DNA from: Streptomyces canus
Lineage (GTDB): Bacteria; Actinomycetota; Actinomycetes; Streptomycetales; Streptomycetaceae
Reading direction: 5' to 3'
NCBI RefSeq assembly: GCF_030815415.1
Contig: NZ_JAUSWW010000001.1
Location: 8,742,001-8,806,000, forward strand
DNA: 64,000 bases
Shown here: positions 42,926-52,024 of the stretch, one piece after another
Numbering within the stretch: the first letter of the stretch is position 1
How the letters are laid out: each line of letters starts with the position of its first letter
Made by a program: the position numbers and the translations under genes
The notes under the pieces: generated by a model
The model's database searches: none
What the model saw: the letters and a program-made list of their open reading frames with translations, nothing else
Told to the model about the DNA's origin: nothing

Positions 42926-43546
42926 ATGTGCTGGAGTGGCACGGCCGATCTCGTTGCCGGTGCCGGGATCGTCGGTGTCGGTGCGGTCTGTGTGGCGCGG
43001 GTGCGCAGAGGGGGCGATCTCCCGATGGCTTCGGTGCCGTTGCTGCTCGGTGCGCATCAGCTGGCCGAGGCCCGCGTCTGGCAGGTCGAGGGCGGGACCG
43101 GTCCCGCGACCGTCGTATGGGCGGTGATCGCTCTTCCCCTCCTGGCGGTGTGGGTGCCGCTGGCCGTGCTGTGCGCGGCACCGCGCCAGGCGTGGGGGCG
43201 GCTGGCGGTTCCCGTGGTGTGCGGTGTCGTGACCGCCGGTGTGATGGCGTACGCCATCATCACGCGGCCGGTGCGTGCGGAGATCCGCGGTCATACCGTC
43301 GGCTACGTCGTCGGGCTGCCCCACACCGAAGTGCTCATCGCCGGTTATCTGCTCGCCACGGTCGGCGGCCTGCTGATCTCCGGCGACCGTTGGCTGTTCG
43401 GGTTCGGAGTTCTGGCGGCGTTGGGTGCGCTGGCGTGCTGGGCGATGTGGCGGCTGGAGTTCGTCTCGACCTGGTGTGCGTTCGCGGCGGTGTGCTCGTT
43501 GGTGGTCTTCGGGTGGGTGCGCGGGCGGTCGGCGTATTCCCCCTGA
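42926..43546 (+). CDS. DUF6629 membrane protein
   Basis: 206 residues from ATG 42926 (MCWSGTADLVAGAGIVGVGA), the standard start of this streptomycete family. About seven membrane helices: GIVGVGAVCVARV, VVWAVIALPLLAVWVPLAVL, LAVPVVCGVVTAGVMAYAII and others. A conserved HQLAEARVW block lies after the first helices. Function unknown. The longer upstream frame adds only poor-quality residues. Confidence 0.8.
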   Translation: MCWSGTADLVAGAGIVGVGAVCVARVRRGGDLPMASVPLLLGAHQLAEARVWQVEGGTGPATVVWAVIALPLLAVWVPLAVLCAAPRQAWGRLAVPVVCGVVTAGVMAYAIITRPVRAEIRGHTVGYVVGLPHTEVLIAGYLLATVGGLLISGDRWLFGFGVLAALGALACWAMWRLEFVSTWCAFAAVCSLVVFGWVRGRSAYSP

Positions 43547-43721
43547 GCGTGGTGGTGTTGCTCCTGGGATCGGTGATCCTGCCAGCGGGAGAGGGCTGGT
43601 CGGTCCTGACGGCCGTGGCGCAGGGTGGGTTTATGAACACCGGTGAGCCGTCACAGCTCCGCAGCCGTGTGACACCGCTGCGCTGCCTCAAGGGAGACAT
43701 GTACGTACCGAGCAGGACCGG

Positions 43722-44705
43722 TCAGCGGCCCGCCGCTCTCGCCAGAGCCGCTTCGGCTTCGGCGGCCAGGGTGGATACGAGTGCGGTCGCGGGAGGCCGA
43801 TCGGTGACGAGGTCGACCGCCTCGCCCGCCCAGACAGGCGACCGGGGTACGGCGCCGCGTTCCACGTCGGCGTCGTAGGCCTTGCGGGCAGCCGCGGGAT
43901 CCGCGGCGAGTTCGGCCTCGCGGCCCCGCCATCGGTCGAGGTAGGTGTGTCCGAGGGTGCGAGCCGTGTACTTCGAGGGCCAACGGGAGCTTCGGGCGAT
44001 GTCGAGGATGCGGTTGCGTTCGGTGTCCTGTCCCCGTCCCCGGACCAGGGCCTCGGCGACCGAGGGATCGACGAGTGCCTCGGCCGTGGCCTGGAAGCGG
44101 GTTCCGATCAGCGCCCCGGCGGCCCCCAGGGCCAGGGCGGCGGCCACCCCCCGGCCGTCGGCGATGCCACCGGCTGCCAGCACCGGCACCGGTGCCACCA
44201 GATCCACCACGACCGGTACGAACGGCAGCGTGGACCGCCCGTGCAGGGCGCCGTGGCCACCGCTCTCGGTGCCCTGCGCCACGATGACATCGGCGCCCAG
44301 GTCCACCGCCTGCCCGGCCTCCTCCAGATCGGTGACCTGGAGGAGCACCGCCACGCCGGCCTCATGGACCCGGTCGACGAACGGGCTCGGATCTCCGAAG
44401 GAGAACATCACCGCGGCGGGGTGGTGTTCCAGCACCTGATCGACCGCACGCAGCTCGGTCGCCCAGGTCTGGAACCCGACGCCCCACGGTTCCTCGACAT
44501 CCGCCAGGATCGGCAACTCCCGGGCCAGCAGATCCGGATGCCCGCCTCCCGCCCCCAGCAACCCCAGCCCGCCACCGCGCGAGACGGCCGCGGTGAGCGC
44601 ACCGCCCGCCGAACCGCCCATGGGGGCAAGGGCGATGGGATGCCGCACACCGAACAACGTCGTGAAAGCCGTCGACAACGTCATGCGCGGCATCGTCTCA
44701 TCCAC
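43722..44705 (-). CDS. Nitronate monooxygenase (2-nitropropane dioxygenase family)
   Basis: 327 residues, a TIM barrel with FMN. Conserved parts: IALAPMGGSAGGALTAAVSR, VMFSFGDPSPFVDRVHEAGV, DVIVAQGTESGGHGALHGRS and VPVLAAGGIADGRGVAAALA (FMN phosphate). The catalytic His of class I enzymes is likely in the SGGHGA block. It oxidises alkyl nitronates to carbonyls with O2. It stands alone between a DUF6629 gene and a LacI pseudogene. Confidence 0.93.
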   Translation of the reverse strand: MDETMPRMTLSTAFTTLFGVRHPIALAPMGGSAGGALTAAVSRGGGLGLLGAGGGHPDLLARELPILADVEEPWGVGFQTWATELRAVDQVLEHHPAAVMFSFGDPSPFVDRVHEAGVAVLLQVTDLEEAGQAVDLGADVIVAQGTESGGHGALHGRSTLPFVPVVVDLVAPVPVLAAGGIADGRGVAAALALGAAGALIGTRFQATAEALVDPSVAEALVRGRGQDTERNRILDIARSSRWPSKYTARTLGHTYLDRWRGREAELAADPAAARKAYDADVERGAVPRSPVWAGEAVDLVTDRPPATALVSTLAAEAEAALARAAGR

Positions 44706-44728
44706 GCGCCGCCTCCCTAGGAGGCGAG

Positions 44729-45712
44729 CTCCTTCGTGATGCGAAGGCGGGCGTCTCCCGGGCGCTGGTCTCGATCGTGTTCCGCAACCAGCCGGGGGCG
44801 AGTGAGGAGACCCGGCAGCGGGTGCTGCGGGTGGCCGACGAGCTCGGCTAGCCCGCGGCCCGGTTGCTGGCCCGGGGGCGCAGTCGCACCATCGGCGTGA
44901 TGTTCACCGTGCGCCAGACCTTCCAGACGGATCTCATCGAGGGGATCTGTCCGGAGGCGGAACGGCTCGGCTACGACGTGCTGCTCTCCGCCACCGCCCA
45001 GGGCCGCAGCGAGGAGAAGGCCGTCGAGGCGCTGCTCGGCCACCGCTGCGAGGCGCTGATCCTGCTGGGCCCCGACGCCGGGCCCGCCTGTCTCGACGAG
45101 TTCGGACAGCGTGTGGCCACCGTCTCGGTGAGCCGCAGGGTGCCGCGGGCCCGTGTGGACTTCGTGCACAGCGCGGAGGGCAAGGGCGTACGGCAGGCCA
45201 TGGATCACCTGGTGGAGCAGGGGCACCGGCGGATCGTGCACATCGACGGTGGCCGTGGTCCCGGGGCGGCCGACCGGCGCCGTTCCTATCGGGCGGCGAT
45301 GCGCCGGCACGGGCTGGAGGCGGAGGCGCGGGTCGTCCCGGGTGAGCACACCGAGCAGGCCGGCATCGAGGCAGGCCTGCTGCTGGTGGCGGAGCGCGAC
45401 CAGGGGCTGCCCCTGCCGACGGCGGTCCTCGCGGGCGACGACCGGTGTGCCATGGGCCTGTTGATGGCGCTGACGCGGGCCGGCGTGGAGGTTCCGCGTG
45501 ACATGTCCGTCGTCGGCTACGACGACAGCCACCTCTCACATCTCATGCCGATCGGGCTGACGACCGTACGCCAGGACGCCGTGCTGATGGCGGAGCACGC
45601 GGTGCGGTTCGCCGTGGAACGCCTGTAGCGCCCGGAGCTGGAGCCGCGGGAGGCGGTGCTGGATCCCAAGCCGGTGATCAGGGGGACCAGCGGGCCCGCC
45701 CCGCGGGCGTAG
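44729..45712 (+). pseudogene. LacI family regulator, 5'-truncated with two in-frame amber stops
   Basis: One uninterrupted frame reads the helix-turn-helix remnant (KAGVSRALVSIVFRNQPGAS), then TAG at 44849-44851 in the place where the family has a Tyr codon. The sensor domain follows (TIGVMFTVRQTFQTDLIEGI ... MSVVGYDDSHLSHLMPIGL). A second TAG is at 45626-45628 where Glu is usual, and then the normal tail RPELEPREAVLDPKPV runs to TAG 45710-45712. No start codon or intact first helix is visible. Both stops are one base from the expected codons, so this looks like an old point-mutated pseudogene. Confidence 0.85.
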
Positions 45713-45732
45713 GGCGGGCGGACCGGCCTGGC

Positions 45733-46146
45733 TCAGCCCTGGGGCTCGGTGATGTTGACCATCCACGGGATGCCGAAGCGGTCCGTGCACATGCCGAACA
45801 CATCGCCCCACATCTGCTTGTCGAGCGGCACGGCCACCGAACCGCCGGCCGAGAGCTTCTCCCAGTAGCCGCGCAGCTCCGCGTCGTCGTCGCCGCTGAG
45901 GCTCACCGAGAAGTTGCTGCCGGGGGTGTGTTCCATGCCGGGCGGGGAGTCGGCGCCCATGAGGGTGAAGCCGCTCGGGGTCTCCAGCATGCCGTGCATG
46001 ATCTTGTCGGCCTCGGGGGAGTCCGGCTGGCCGAAGGCGCCGTAGGTGTTGAGCGCGAGCGTGCCGCCGAAGACCTCCTTGTAGAACTCCAGCGCCTGTC
46101 GGGCGTCTCCGTCGAAGCTGATGTAGGGATTGAGTCGCGAGTCCAT
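45733..46146 (-). CDS. PhnB-like VOC family protein
   Basis: 137 residues. The start MDSRLNPYISFDGDARQALE is the typical PhnB/DUF1428-type beginning. FYKEVFGGTLALNTYGAFG, DKIMHGMLETPSGFTLMGAD and the ending DRFGIPWMVNITEP support it. These small proteins are 3-demethylubiquinone-methyltransferase-like in fold only; no activity is known. Start ATG 46146; no operon partners. Confidence 0.92.
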   Translation of the reverse strand: MDSRLNPYISFDGDARQALEFYKEVFGGTLALNTYGAFGQPDSPEADKIMHGMLETPSGFTLMGADSPPGMEHTPGSNFSVSLSGDDDAELRGYWEKLSAGGSVAVPLDKQMWGDVFGMCTDRFGIPWMVNITEPQG

Positions 46147-46329
46147 GAAACCCTCCCGGAACGGGGTGAAGAGTCAGTAGTCCGGAGGCTAGCCCGGGGC
46201 ACTGACAACGGCATTCCGGGCGGGCGGGTCGGGCCGCTGTGGTGTGCCCTCGTTCCTTGACTGTCCCGGGCGCGTCCGAAGTGCGACGCTGGGACGAGAC
46301 ACATGCGCCGAGGGGACTCGGAGGGCACG

Positions 46330-47808
46330 ATGGGACGAGATGTGCCGGCCCTGGTGTTCACGCGGGAGGACCGCCGTCGGTACCGGGACAAGATGCACAC
46401 CTGCCTCGATGTGCTGGCGCAGATGCTGCGCGAGTCGGGGTTCGAGAGCGAGCGTCCGCAGGTCGGGCTGGAGATCGAGCTCAACCTGGTGGACGACGAC
46501 GGGCTGCCCGCGATGCGGAACACCGAGGTGCTCCAGGCCATCGCCGACCCGGCCTGGTCGAGCGAGCTGGGGCGCTTCAACCTGGAGATCAACATCCCGC
46601 CCCGTGAGCTGACGGCCGGCGGCCCCGGCGCCTGGGAGCAGGCGATCCGCGACGCGCTCAACCACGCCGAGGAACGTGCCTCGGCCGTGGGCGCGCATCT
46701 GATCATGATCGGCATTCTGCCCACCCTGGGCGAGGCGGACGTCGGCGAGCACGCCCTGTCCGGCGATCCGCGGTACCGGCTGCTCAACGAGCAGATCTTC
46801 GCGGCACGGGGCGAGGACCTGCGGATCACGGTGGACGGCGTGGAACGCCTGGCGATGTACGCCGACGCCATCACGCCCGAGGCCGCCTGCACCAGCACCC
46901 AGTTCCATCTGCAGGTCGCGCCGAAGGAGTTCGCGGACTACTGGAACGCGGCCCAGGCCGTCGCGGGCGTACAGATCGCCCTGGCGGCGAACTCGCCCTA
47001 CCTCTTCGGCCGGGAGCTGTGGCGCGAGACCCGTATCCCGCTCTTCGAGCAGGCCACCGACACCCGCCCGCAGGAGATCAAGGCGCAGGGCGTGCGGCCC
47101 CGGGTGTGGTTCGGCGAGCGCTGGATCACCAGCGTCTTCGACCTCTTCGAGGAGAACGTGCGCTACTTCCCCGCCCTCCTGCCGGTGTGCGACGAGGAGG
47201 ACCCGCAGGCGGTGCTGAACGGCGACGGAGTGCCGGAGCTGGGGGAACTGACGCTGCACAACGGCACGATCTACCGCTGGAACCGCCCCATCTACGCCGT
47301 CACCGACAGCGGACCGCATCTGCGCATCGAGAACCGGGTCCTGCCCGCCGGACCCACCGTGGCCGACATCATCGCCAACGGAGCCTTCTACTACGGCCTC
47401 ACCCGCGCGCTGGTCGACGAGGACCGGCCGGTGTGGACGCGGATGTCCTTCTCGGTCGCCGAGGAGAACCTCCACGCGGGGGCCCGCGACGGCATCGACG
47501 CCCGTCTGTACTGGCCCGGCGTCGGCGAAGTCCCGGTCACGGAACTGGTGTTGCGACGGCTGCTGCCCCTGGCCCACCGGGGCCTGGAGCTGGCCGGCAT
47601 GGACACGGAGTGGCGCGAACCGCTGCTGGGCATCATCGAGCAGCGCTGCGTCAGCGCCCGCAACGGCGCCCTGTGGCAGGTGGAGACGGTCCACCAGATG
47701 GAGAAGGAGGGCATCCACGACCGCCAGGAGGCGCTGCGGCGGATGACCTCGGCCTACATGGACTACATGCATCTCAACGCGGCGGCGCACACCTGGCCCG
47801 TGGACTGA
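46330..47808 (+). CDS. Glutamate-cysteine ligase family protein (GCS2-like)
   Basis: 492 residues from ATG 46330; ATG 46303 in the same frame would add nine. The core has QVGLEIELNLVDDDGLPAMR (metal-binding Glu pair), RFNLEINIPPRELTAGG, TSTQFHLQVAPKEFADYW and RIENRVLPAGPTVADI. GCS2 enzymes join Glu and Cys or other amines with ATP. Actinomycetes make mycothiol rather than glutathione, so this may form gamma-glutamylcysteine or another gamma-glutamyl amide. Converges with the Gfo/Idh/MocA gene, 6 bp between ends. Confidence 0.9.
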   Translation: MGRDVPALVFTREDRRRYRDKMHTCLDVLAQMLRESGFESERPQVGLEIELNLVDDDGLPAMRNTEVLQAIADPAWSSELGRFNLEINIPPRELTAGGPGAWEQAIRDALNHAEERASAVGAHLIMIGILPTLGEADVGEHALSGDPRYRLLNEQIFAARGEDLRITVDGVERLAMYADAITPEAACTSTQFHLQVAPKEFADYWNAAQAVAGVQIALAANSPYLFGRELWRETRIPLFEQATDTRPQEIKAQGVRPRVWFGERWITSVFDLFEENVRYFPALLPVCDEEDPQAVLNGDGVPELGELTLHNGTIYRWNRPIYAVTDSGPHLRIENRVLPAGPTVADIIANGAFYYGLTRALVDEDRPVWTRMSFSVAEENLHAGARDGIDARLYWPGVGEVPVTELVLRRLLPLAHRGLELAGMDTEWREPLLGIIEQRCVSARNGALWQVETVHQMEKEGIHDRQEALRRMTSAYMDYMHLNAAAHTWPVD

Positions 47809-47814
47809 GAGCGG

Positions 47815-48915
47815 TCAGCCCCTCCATTCCCGGGCGGGCGTCAGTGGCACGGGGGCGGGCGGGCGCGTCGACGTCGTCAGCTCGATGCGCCGGCCCTCGG
47901 CCGACGAGCGGAGCAGTGCGGTCATCGTCTCCAGTACGTGCAGGGCGAGTTCACCGCCGGCGCGGGGCGCCCGTTGGTCGTCGGCGGCGATGAAGTCCAG
48001 CAGGCCGATGCCCCGGGAGCCGTCGACGTAGCCCGCCGACCGCGGGAGGGTGCGCCACTGGGTGCCGCCGAGTTCGAAGAGACGGACCTCGCCGTCGAAG
48101 TGGTTCGGATCCGGCACCGTGAGGGTCCCGGTCTCGCCGTGGACCTCGATCGGCGCGGCGGTCGTGGTCACGCCGTCGAAGCTCGTCGTGATCGTCGTCA
48201 GCGTCCCGTCGGTGTGTTCGAGCACTCCGGAGACATGGCTGTCGACCTCGACCGGTATCCGCTCGCCCGCACGGGGGCCGGAGGCGATGACGCGCTCGGT
48301 GCGCAGCCGGCTGGACGCCCCGGTCACGGCCCGCACCGGGCCCAGGAGATGGACCAGGGAGGCGAGATAGTACGGGCCCATGTCCAGGAGGGGACCGCCT
48401 CCTGGGGTGTAGTAGAAGTCCGGGTGGGGATGCCAGCGTTCGTGCCCCGGGGTGATCATCACGGCCGAGGCGAACAGGGGGCGTCCGATGCGCCCCGCCG
48501 CGACGGCCGCCCGGGCCGTCTGGATTCCGGTGCCCAGGACGGTGTCGGGTGCGCACCCCACCCCCACGCCCGCTTTCGCGGCCGCCTCCAACACGGCGTG
48601 GGCGTCGGTGAGTTCGGCGGCCAGCGGCTTCTCCCCGTACACGTGCTTGCCGTGCGCGATCGCGCCGAGGGCGATCTCGGCGTGGGCCGCGGGGACGGTG
48701 AGGTTGAGGACCGTGTCCACGTCCGGGCTGCTCAGCAACTCCTCGACGGTCAGCGCCCGGACGCCGGGGAACTCGGCGGCGACCGCTGCCGAGCGGGCGG
48801 CGTCCAGGTCGGCGACCGCGGTGACACGGACGGCGGGAAGGCCGATCAGCGTGTCCAGATAGGCGCGGGAGATGACGCCGAGACCTACGACGCCGATGCG
48901 GTGCGCGTCGCCCAC
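47815..48915 (-). CDS. Gfo/Idh/MocA family oxidoreductase
   Basis: 366 residues; GTG 48915 is placed 31 bp inside the 3' end of the ThuA gene, so translation is coupled. NAD(P) site: RIGVVGLGVISRAYLDTLIG. Catalytic Lys in HGKHVYGEKPLAAELTDAH, with PGGGPLLDMGPYYLASLVHL later. These enzymes oxidise or reduce sugar derivatives. Pairing with ThuA is common and suggests a shared sugar pathway. Confidence 0.93.
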   Translation of the reverse strand: MGDAHRIGVVGLGVISRAYLDTLIGLPAVRVTAVADLDAARSAAVAAEFPGVRALTVEELLSSPDVDTVLNLTVPAAHAEIALGAIAHGKHVYGEKPLAAELTDAHAVLEAAAKAGVGVGCAPDTVLGTGIQTARAAVAAGRIGRPLFASAVMITPGHERWHPHPDFYYTPGGGPLLDMGPYYLASLVHLLGPVRAVTGASSRLRTERVIASGPRAGERIPVEVDSHVSGVLEHTDGTLTTITTSFDGVTTTAAPIEVHGETGTLTVPDPNHFDGEVRLFELGGTQWRTLPRSAGYVDGSRGIGLLDFIAADDQRAPRAGGELALHVLETMTALLRSSAEGRRIELTTSTRPPAPVPLTPAREWRG

Positions 48916-49595
48916 AGCATGCCCCTCTCGATGACGGTACGGACGTTGGGGTTCTCCAGCACGTCGAGGCTGTGCCCCGGCGTCGTCACGACGATCCGCC
49001 CGGCGCCCCACTGCCGGGTCCAGACCGCCGGCGTGGTGACCGGACGGTGCCAGGGCTGCCACGGCCGGGCCGGGTGGGTGGTGGTGGCCAGTACGTCGAT
49101 CAGGTCGTCGTGGAGCACCCAGTACTGCTCGGTGGTCAGCTCGAAGTCCTCGAGGCCCGCGGTGACGGGGTGTTCGCGGCCGAGTTCGGTGAGGGTGACG
49201 GTGTGCGGCAGGAAGTTGTCCGACTCGTCCCCCCGACGCTCGCACGGCTCCTTGCCGGGGTGGGTCGCGAACTGGCCGCCCACCAGGTGGAGATAGTCGG
49301 AGGAGGCGCGGAAGGAGTCGGCGATCCCTCCGTGCCAGCCGGTGAAGCCGGTGCCGGCCACGACCGCCGCGCTCAGCCCCGCCAGTTGCTCGGCGGTGAT
49401 CTCCGACATCGTCACGCACTGCACGACGAGGTCGGTGTCGGCCAACTCGGCGGTGTCGGCGTAGACATCGGTCGACTCCTCGACTCGAACGGCGTACCCG
49501 TTGCTTCGCAGGAAGGGCACGAACAGCTCCGTGGCCTCGACCGGCCGGTGCCCCTCCCATCCGCCTCGGACCACCAGGGCCTTCTTCTGCGTCAT
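48885..49595 (-). CDS. ThuA domain protein (trehalose-utilization type)
   Basis: 236 residues. Type-1 glutamine-amidotransferase-like fold: KKALVVRGGWEGHRPVEATE, LVVQCVTMSEITAEQLAGLS, GTGFTGWHGGIADSFRASSD (His/Gly block) and GAGRIVVTTPGHSLDVLENP. ThuA-like proteins act with sugar dehydrogenases of the Gfo/Idh type. ATG 49595 has an AAAGGAT site. First gene of a two-gene operon, with a perfect TTTCGCGAAA dyad about 80 bp upstream. Confidence 0.92.
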   Translation of the reverse strand: MTQKKALVVRGGWEGHRPVEATELFVPFLRSNGYAVRVEESTDVYADTAELADTDLVVQCVTMSEITAEQLAGLSAAVVAGTGFTGWHGGIADSFRASSDYLHLVGGQFATHPGKEPCERRGDESDNFLPHTVTLTELGREHPVTAGLEDFELTTEQYWVLHDDLIDVLATTTHPARPWQPWHRPVTTPAVWTRQWGAGRIVVTTPGHSLDVLENPNVRTVIERGMLWATRTASAS

Positions 49596-49671
49596 CTCGA
49601 TCCTTTGCCCAGCCGGTGAACAGCGCCTTCACTATGCGCCAATCGCCCGCCCCTACGAAAGAGTTGCCGAC

Positions 49672-49681
49672 TTTCGCGAAA
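49672..49681. promoter_or_regulatory. Palindrome TTTCGCGAAA upstream of thuA
   Basis: A perfect 10-bp dyad within a longer set of CGAAAG/CTTTCG repeats (about 49656-49688), 77 bp from the ThuA start on the minus strand. This is the style of a LacI-type sugar operator. Confidence 0.5.
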
Positions 49682-49728
49682 CTTTCGGCGGGTGGGCACC
49701 GGGAAAGGTGCTGGTCTGCACCAAACCC

Positions 49729-49772
49729 TTGACATGTCCATACCTCACTTCTTAAATCACGCAGTGAACTAA
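49729..49772 (+). promoter_or_regulatory. Canonical promoter with overlapping ROK-type operator
   Basis: TTGACA (49729-49734) and TTAAAT (49752-49757) are spaced 17 bp. The inverted repeat TTAAATCAC-gca-GTGAACTAA (49752-49760/49764-49772) covers the -10. The arms match at 7 of 9 positions and resemble ROK-family XylR-like sites (TTAGTTCAC/GTGAACTAA) of streptomycetes. It drives the ricin-lectin gene at 49805. Confidence 0.65.
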
Positions 49773-49804
49773 GTCGCCGCCCCCCACCAGAAGCGGATGT
49801 AGCC

Positions 49805-51985
49805 ATGCTTCGACGACTTCCCCGACCATCCGTCGCCCTGGCGGCCACGGCCGTCATCGCCTCGACGCTCACCGTCCTGCAGCCCACCGAGGCCGCCGCC
49901 GCCCCGCCGACCGGCTGGTCCACGGTGGTGAACGGCGGCAGCGGCAAGTGCCTGGACGCCCGGTCGGCCGCGACCGTGAACGGCACCGCCGTGCAGCAGT
50001 ACGCCTGCAACAACACCACCGCCCAGCAGTGGAGCTTCACGCCGACCAGCGACGGCTACGTCCGGATCAACAACCGCAACGACGCAGCGCAGGTCGTGGA
50101 CGTCAGCGACGTGTCCACGGCGGACAACGCGGCCGTGCACCTGTGGACGTACGGCGGCGGCAACAACCAGCAGTGGCAGGCCGTCGACGAGGGCGGCGGC
50201 GCATACCACTTCGTCAACCGCAACAGCGGCAAGTGCCTCGACGTCCCCTCCGCCTCCACGGCCGACAGCGTCCAACTGGTGCAGTACACCTGCAACGGCA
50301 CGGCCGCCCAGCGCTTCCAGATCGCACCCGTGAGCAGCGCGCCCGGGGACGTCGACCTCGGCCCCAACGTCGTCGTCTTCGACCCGTCGATGCCGTCGGC
50401 CACCATCCAGAGCCGGCTGAACCAGATCTTCCAGCAGCAGGAGACGAACCAGTTCGGCTCCCAGCGCTACGCGGTCATGTTCAAGCCCGGCACCTACAGC
50501 AACGACGTCAACGTTGGCTTCTACACCCAGGTCCTGGGCCTGGGTCAGTCGCCCGACTCGGTCACGATCAACGGCGCCGTGCATGTGGAGGCCGACTGGT
50601 TCCCGCCGCAGAACGCCACCCAGAACTTCTGGCGCGGCGCCGAGAACCTCTCGGTCAACCCCACCGGCGGCACGGACCGTTGGGCGGTCTCGCAGGCCTC
50701 CGGCTACCGGCGTATGCATGTCCGCGGCAACCTGGAGCTGAGCGACGGCGGCTGGTCCAGCGGTGGCTTCATGGCCGACAGCAAGATCGACGGCCAGGTC
50801 CGCTCCGGCACCCAGCAGCAGTGGCTGACCCGCAACTCCCAGCTCGGCAGCTGGACCGGCGCCAACTGGAACATGGTCTTCGTCGGCAGCCAGGGCGTCC
50901 CCGGCAACAGCTTCCCCAACCCGCCCTACACCACCGTGAACCAGACCCCCACGGTCAGGGAGAAGCCCTTCCTGTACGTCGACGCGGCAGGCGCCTACAA
51001 GGTCTTCGTCCCGTCCGTACGCACCAACTCCTCGGCCACCACCTGGGCGAACGGCAACGCCGCGGGCACCTCGCTCGGCATCGACCAGTTCTACGTCGTG
51101 AAGCCGGGCGCGACCGCCGCACAGATCAACGCCGCGCTGGCCGAGGGCAAGAACCTCCTGGTCACCCCCGGCGTCTACCACCTGAACCAGACCCTGCGGG
51201 TGACCCGCCCCGACACCGTCGTCCTCGGGCTCGGCCTCGCCACGTTCATCCCCGACAACGGCATCACGGCCATGACGGTCGCCGACGTCGACGGAGTCAA
51301 GCTCGCGGGCGTCCTCTTCGACGCCGGCACCACCACCTCGCAGACCCTCGTGGAACTCGGCCCGTCCGGCGCCGCCACCGACCACTCGGCGAACCCCACC
51401 TCACTGCACGACGTGTACTTCCGCGTCGGCGGCGCGGCCGTGGGCAAGGCGACCACCAGCCTCGTCGTCAACAGTGACGACGTCATCGGCGACCACATGT
51501 GGATCTGGCGCGGCGACCACGGCAGCGGTATCGGCTGGAACACCAACACGGCCGACACCGGGCTGGTGGTCAACGGCGACGACGTGACGATGTACGGCCT
51601 GTTCGTCGAGCACTACCAGAAGCACCAGACCATCTGGAACGGCAACGGCGGCCGCACGTACTTCTACCAGAACGAGATGCCCTACGACCCGCCCAACCAG
51701 GCCGCCTGGATGAACGGCTCCACCCAGGGCTACGCCGCCTACAAGGTCGCGAACTCGGTCACCAGCCACCAGGCCTACGGACTCGGCAGCTACTGCTACT
51801 TCAACGTCAACCCGGGCGTCACCGCGGAGCACGCCTTCGAGGTCCCCGGCAACCCCAACGTCCGCTTCCAGAACATGGTGACCGTCTCCCTCGGCGGCAC
51901 CGGCACCATCCGGCACGTCATCAACGACCGGGGAGGCCCCTCCAACTCCTCGACCAACGTGGCGAACCTGGTGAGCTATCCGTGA
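49805..51985 (+). CDS. Secreted ricin-B lectin plus beta-helix (GH55-like) protein
   Basis: 726 residues. Sec signal peptide (LPRPSVALAATAVIASTLTV) with cleavage near AEAAAA, then a ricin-type beta-trefoil at ~38-180 with QxW-type motifs (TAQQWSFTPT, NQQWQAVDEG) and CLDARSAAT/CLDVPSAST repeats. The remaining 540 residues are Asn/Gly-rich right-handed beta-helix sequence (VVFDPSMPSATIQSRLNQIF, HVRGNLELSDGG, LVVNSDDVIGDHMWIWRGDH). The layout resembles a GH55-type glucanase fold; such genes were sometimes annotated as adenylyl cyclase, wrongly. Probably a polysaccharide-acting exoenzyme. Confidence 0.9.
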   Translation: MLRRLPRPSVALAATAVIASTLTVLQPTEAAAAPPTGWSTVVNGGSGKCLDARSAATVNGTAVQQYACNNTTAQQWSFTPTSDGYVRINNRNDAAQVVDVSDVSTADNAAVHLWTYGGGNNQQWQAVDEGGGAYHFVNRNSGKCLDVPSASTADSVQLVQYTCNGTAAQRFQIAPVSSAPGDVDLGPNVVVFDPSMPSATIQSRLNQIFQQQETNQFGSQRYAVMFKPGTYSNDVNVGFYTQVLGLGQSPDSVTINGAVHVEADWFPPQNATQNFWRGAENLSVNPTGGTDRWAVSQASGYRRMHVRGNLELSDGGWSSGGFMADSKIDGQVRSGTQQQWLTRNSQLGSWTGANWNMVFVGSQGVPGNSFPNPPYTTVNQTPTVREKPFLYVDAAGAYKVFVPSVRTNSSATTWANGNAAGTSLGIDQFYVVKPGATAAQINAALAEGKNLLVTPGVYHLNQTLRVTRPDTVVLGLGLATFIPDNGITAMTVADVDGVKLAGVLFDAGTTTSQTLVELGPSGAATDHSANPTSLHDVYFRVGGAAVGKATTSLVVNSDDVIGDHMWIWRGDHGSGIGWNTNTADTGLVVNGDDVTMYGLFVEHYQKHQTIWNGNGGRTYFYQNEMPYDPPNQAAWMNGSTQGYAAYKVANSVTSHQAYGLGSYCYFNVNPGVTAEHAFEVPGNPNVRFQNMVTVSLGGTGTIRHVINDRGGPSNSSTNVANLVSYP

Positions 51986-52024
51986 GGGGAACGCCGTTTC
52001 CGGGCCGTTCGTTCACCATGCGAG

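Noticed and set aside
44849..44851. Amber codon as pyrrolysine or selenocysteine site
   Set aside because: Neither the amino acid nor a recoding element is known in these bacteria, and two separate stops point to a pseudogene.
46330..47808. EgtA of ergothioneine synthesis
   Set aside because: No egtB-D genes are adjacent and the length and motifs fit a wider GCS2 group, so the symbol was not used.
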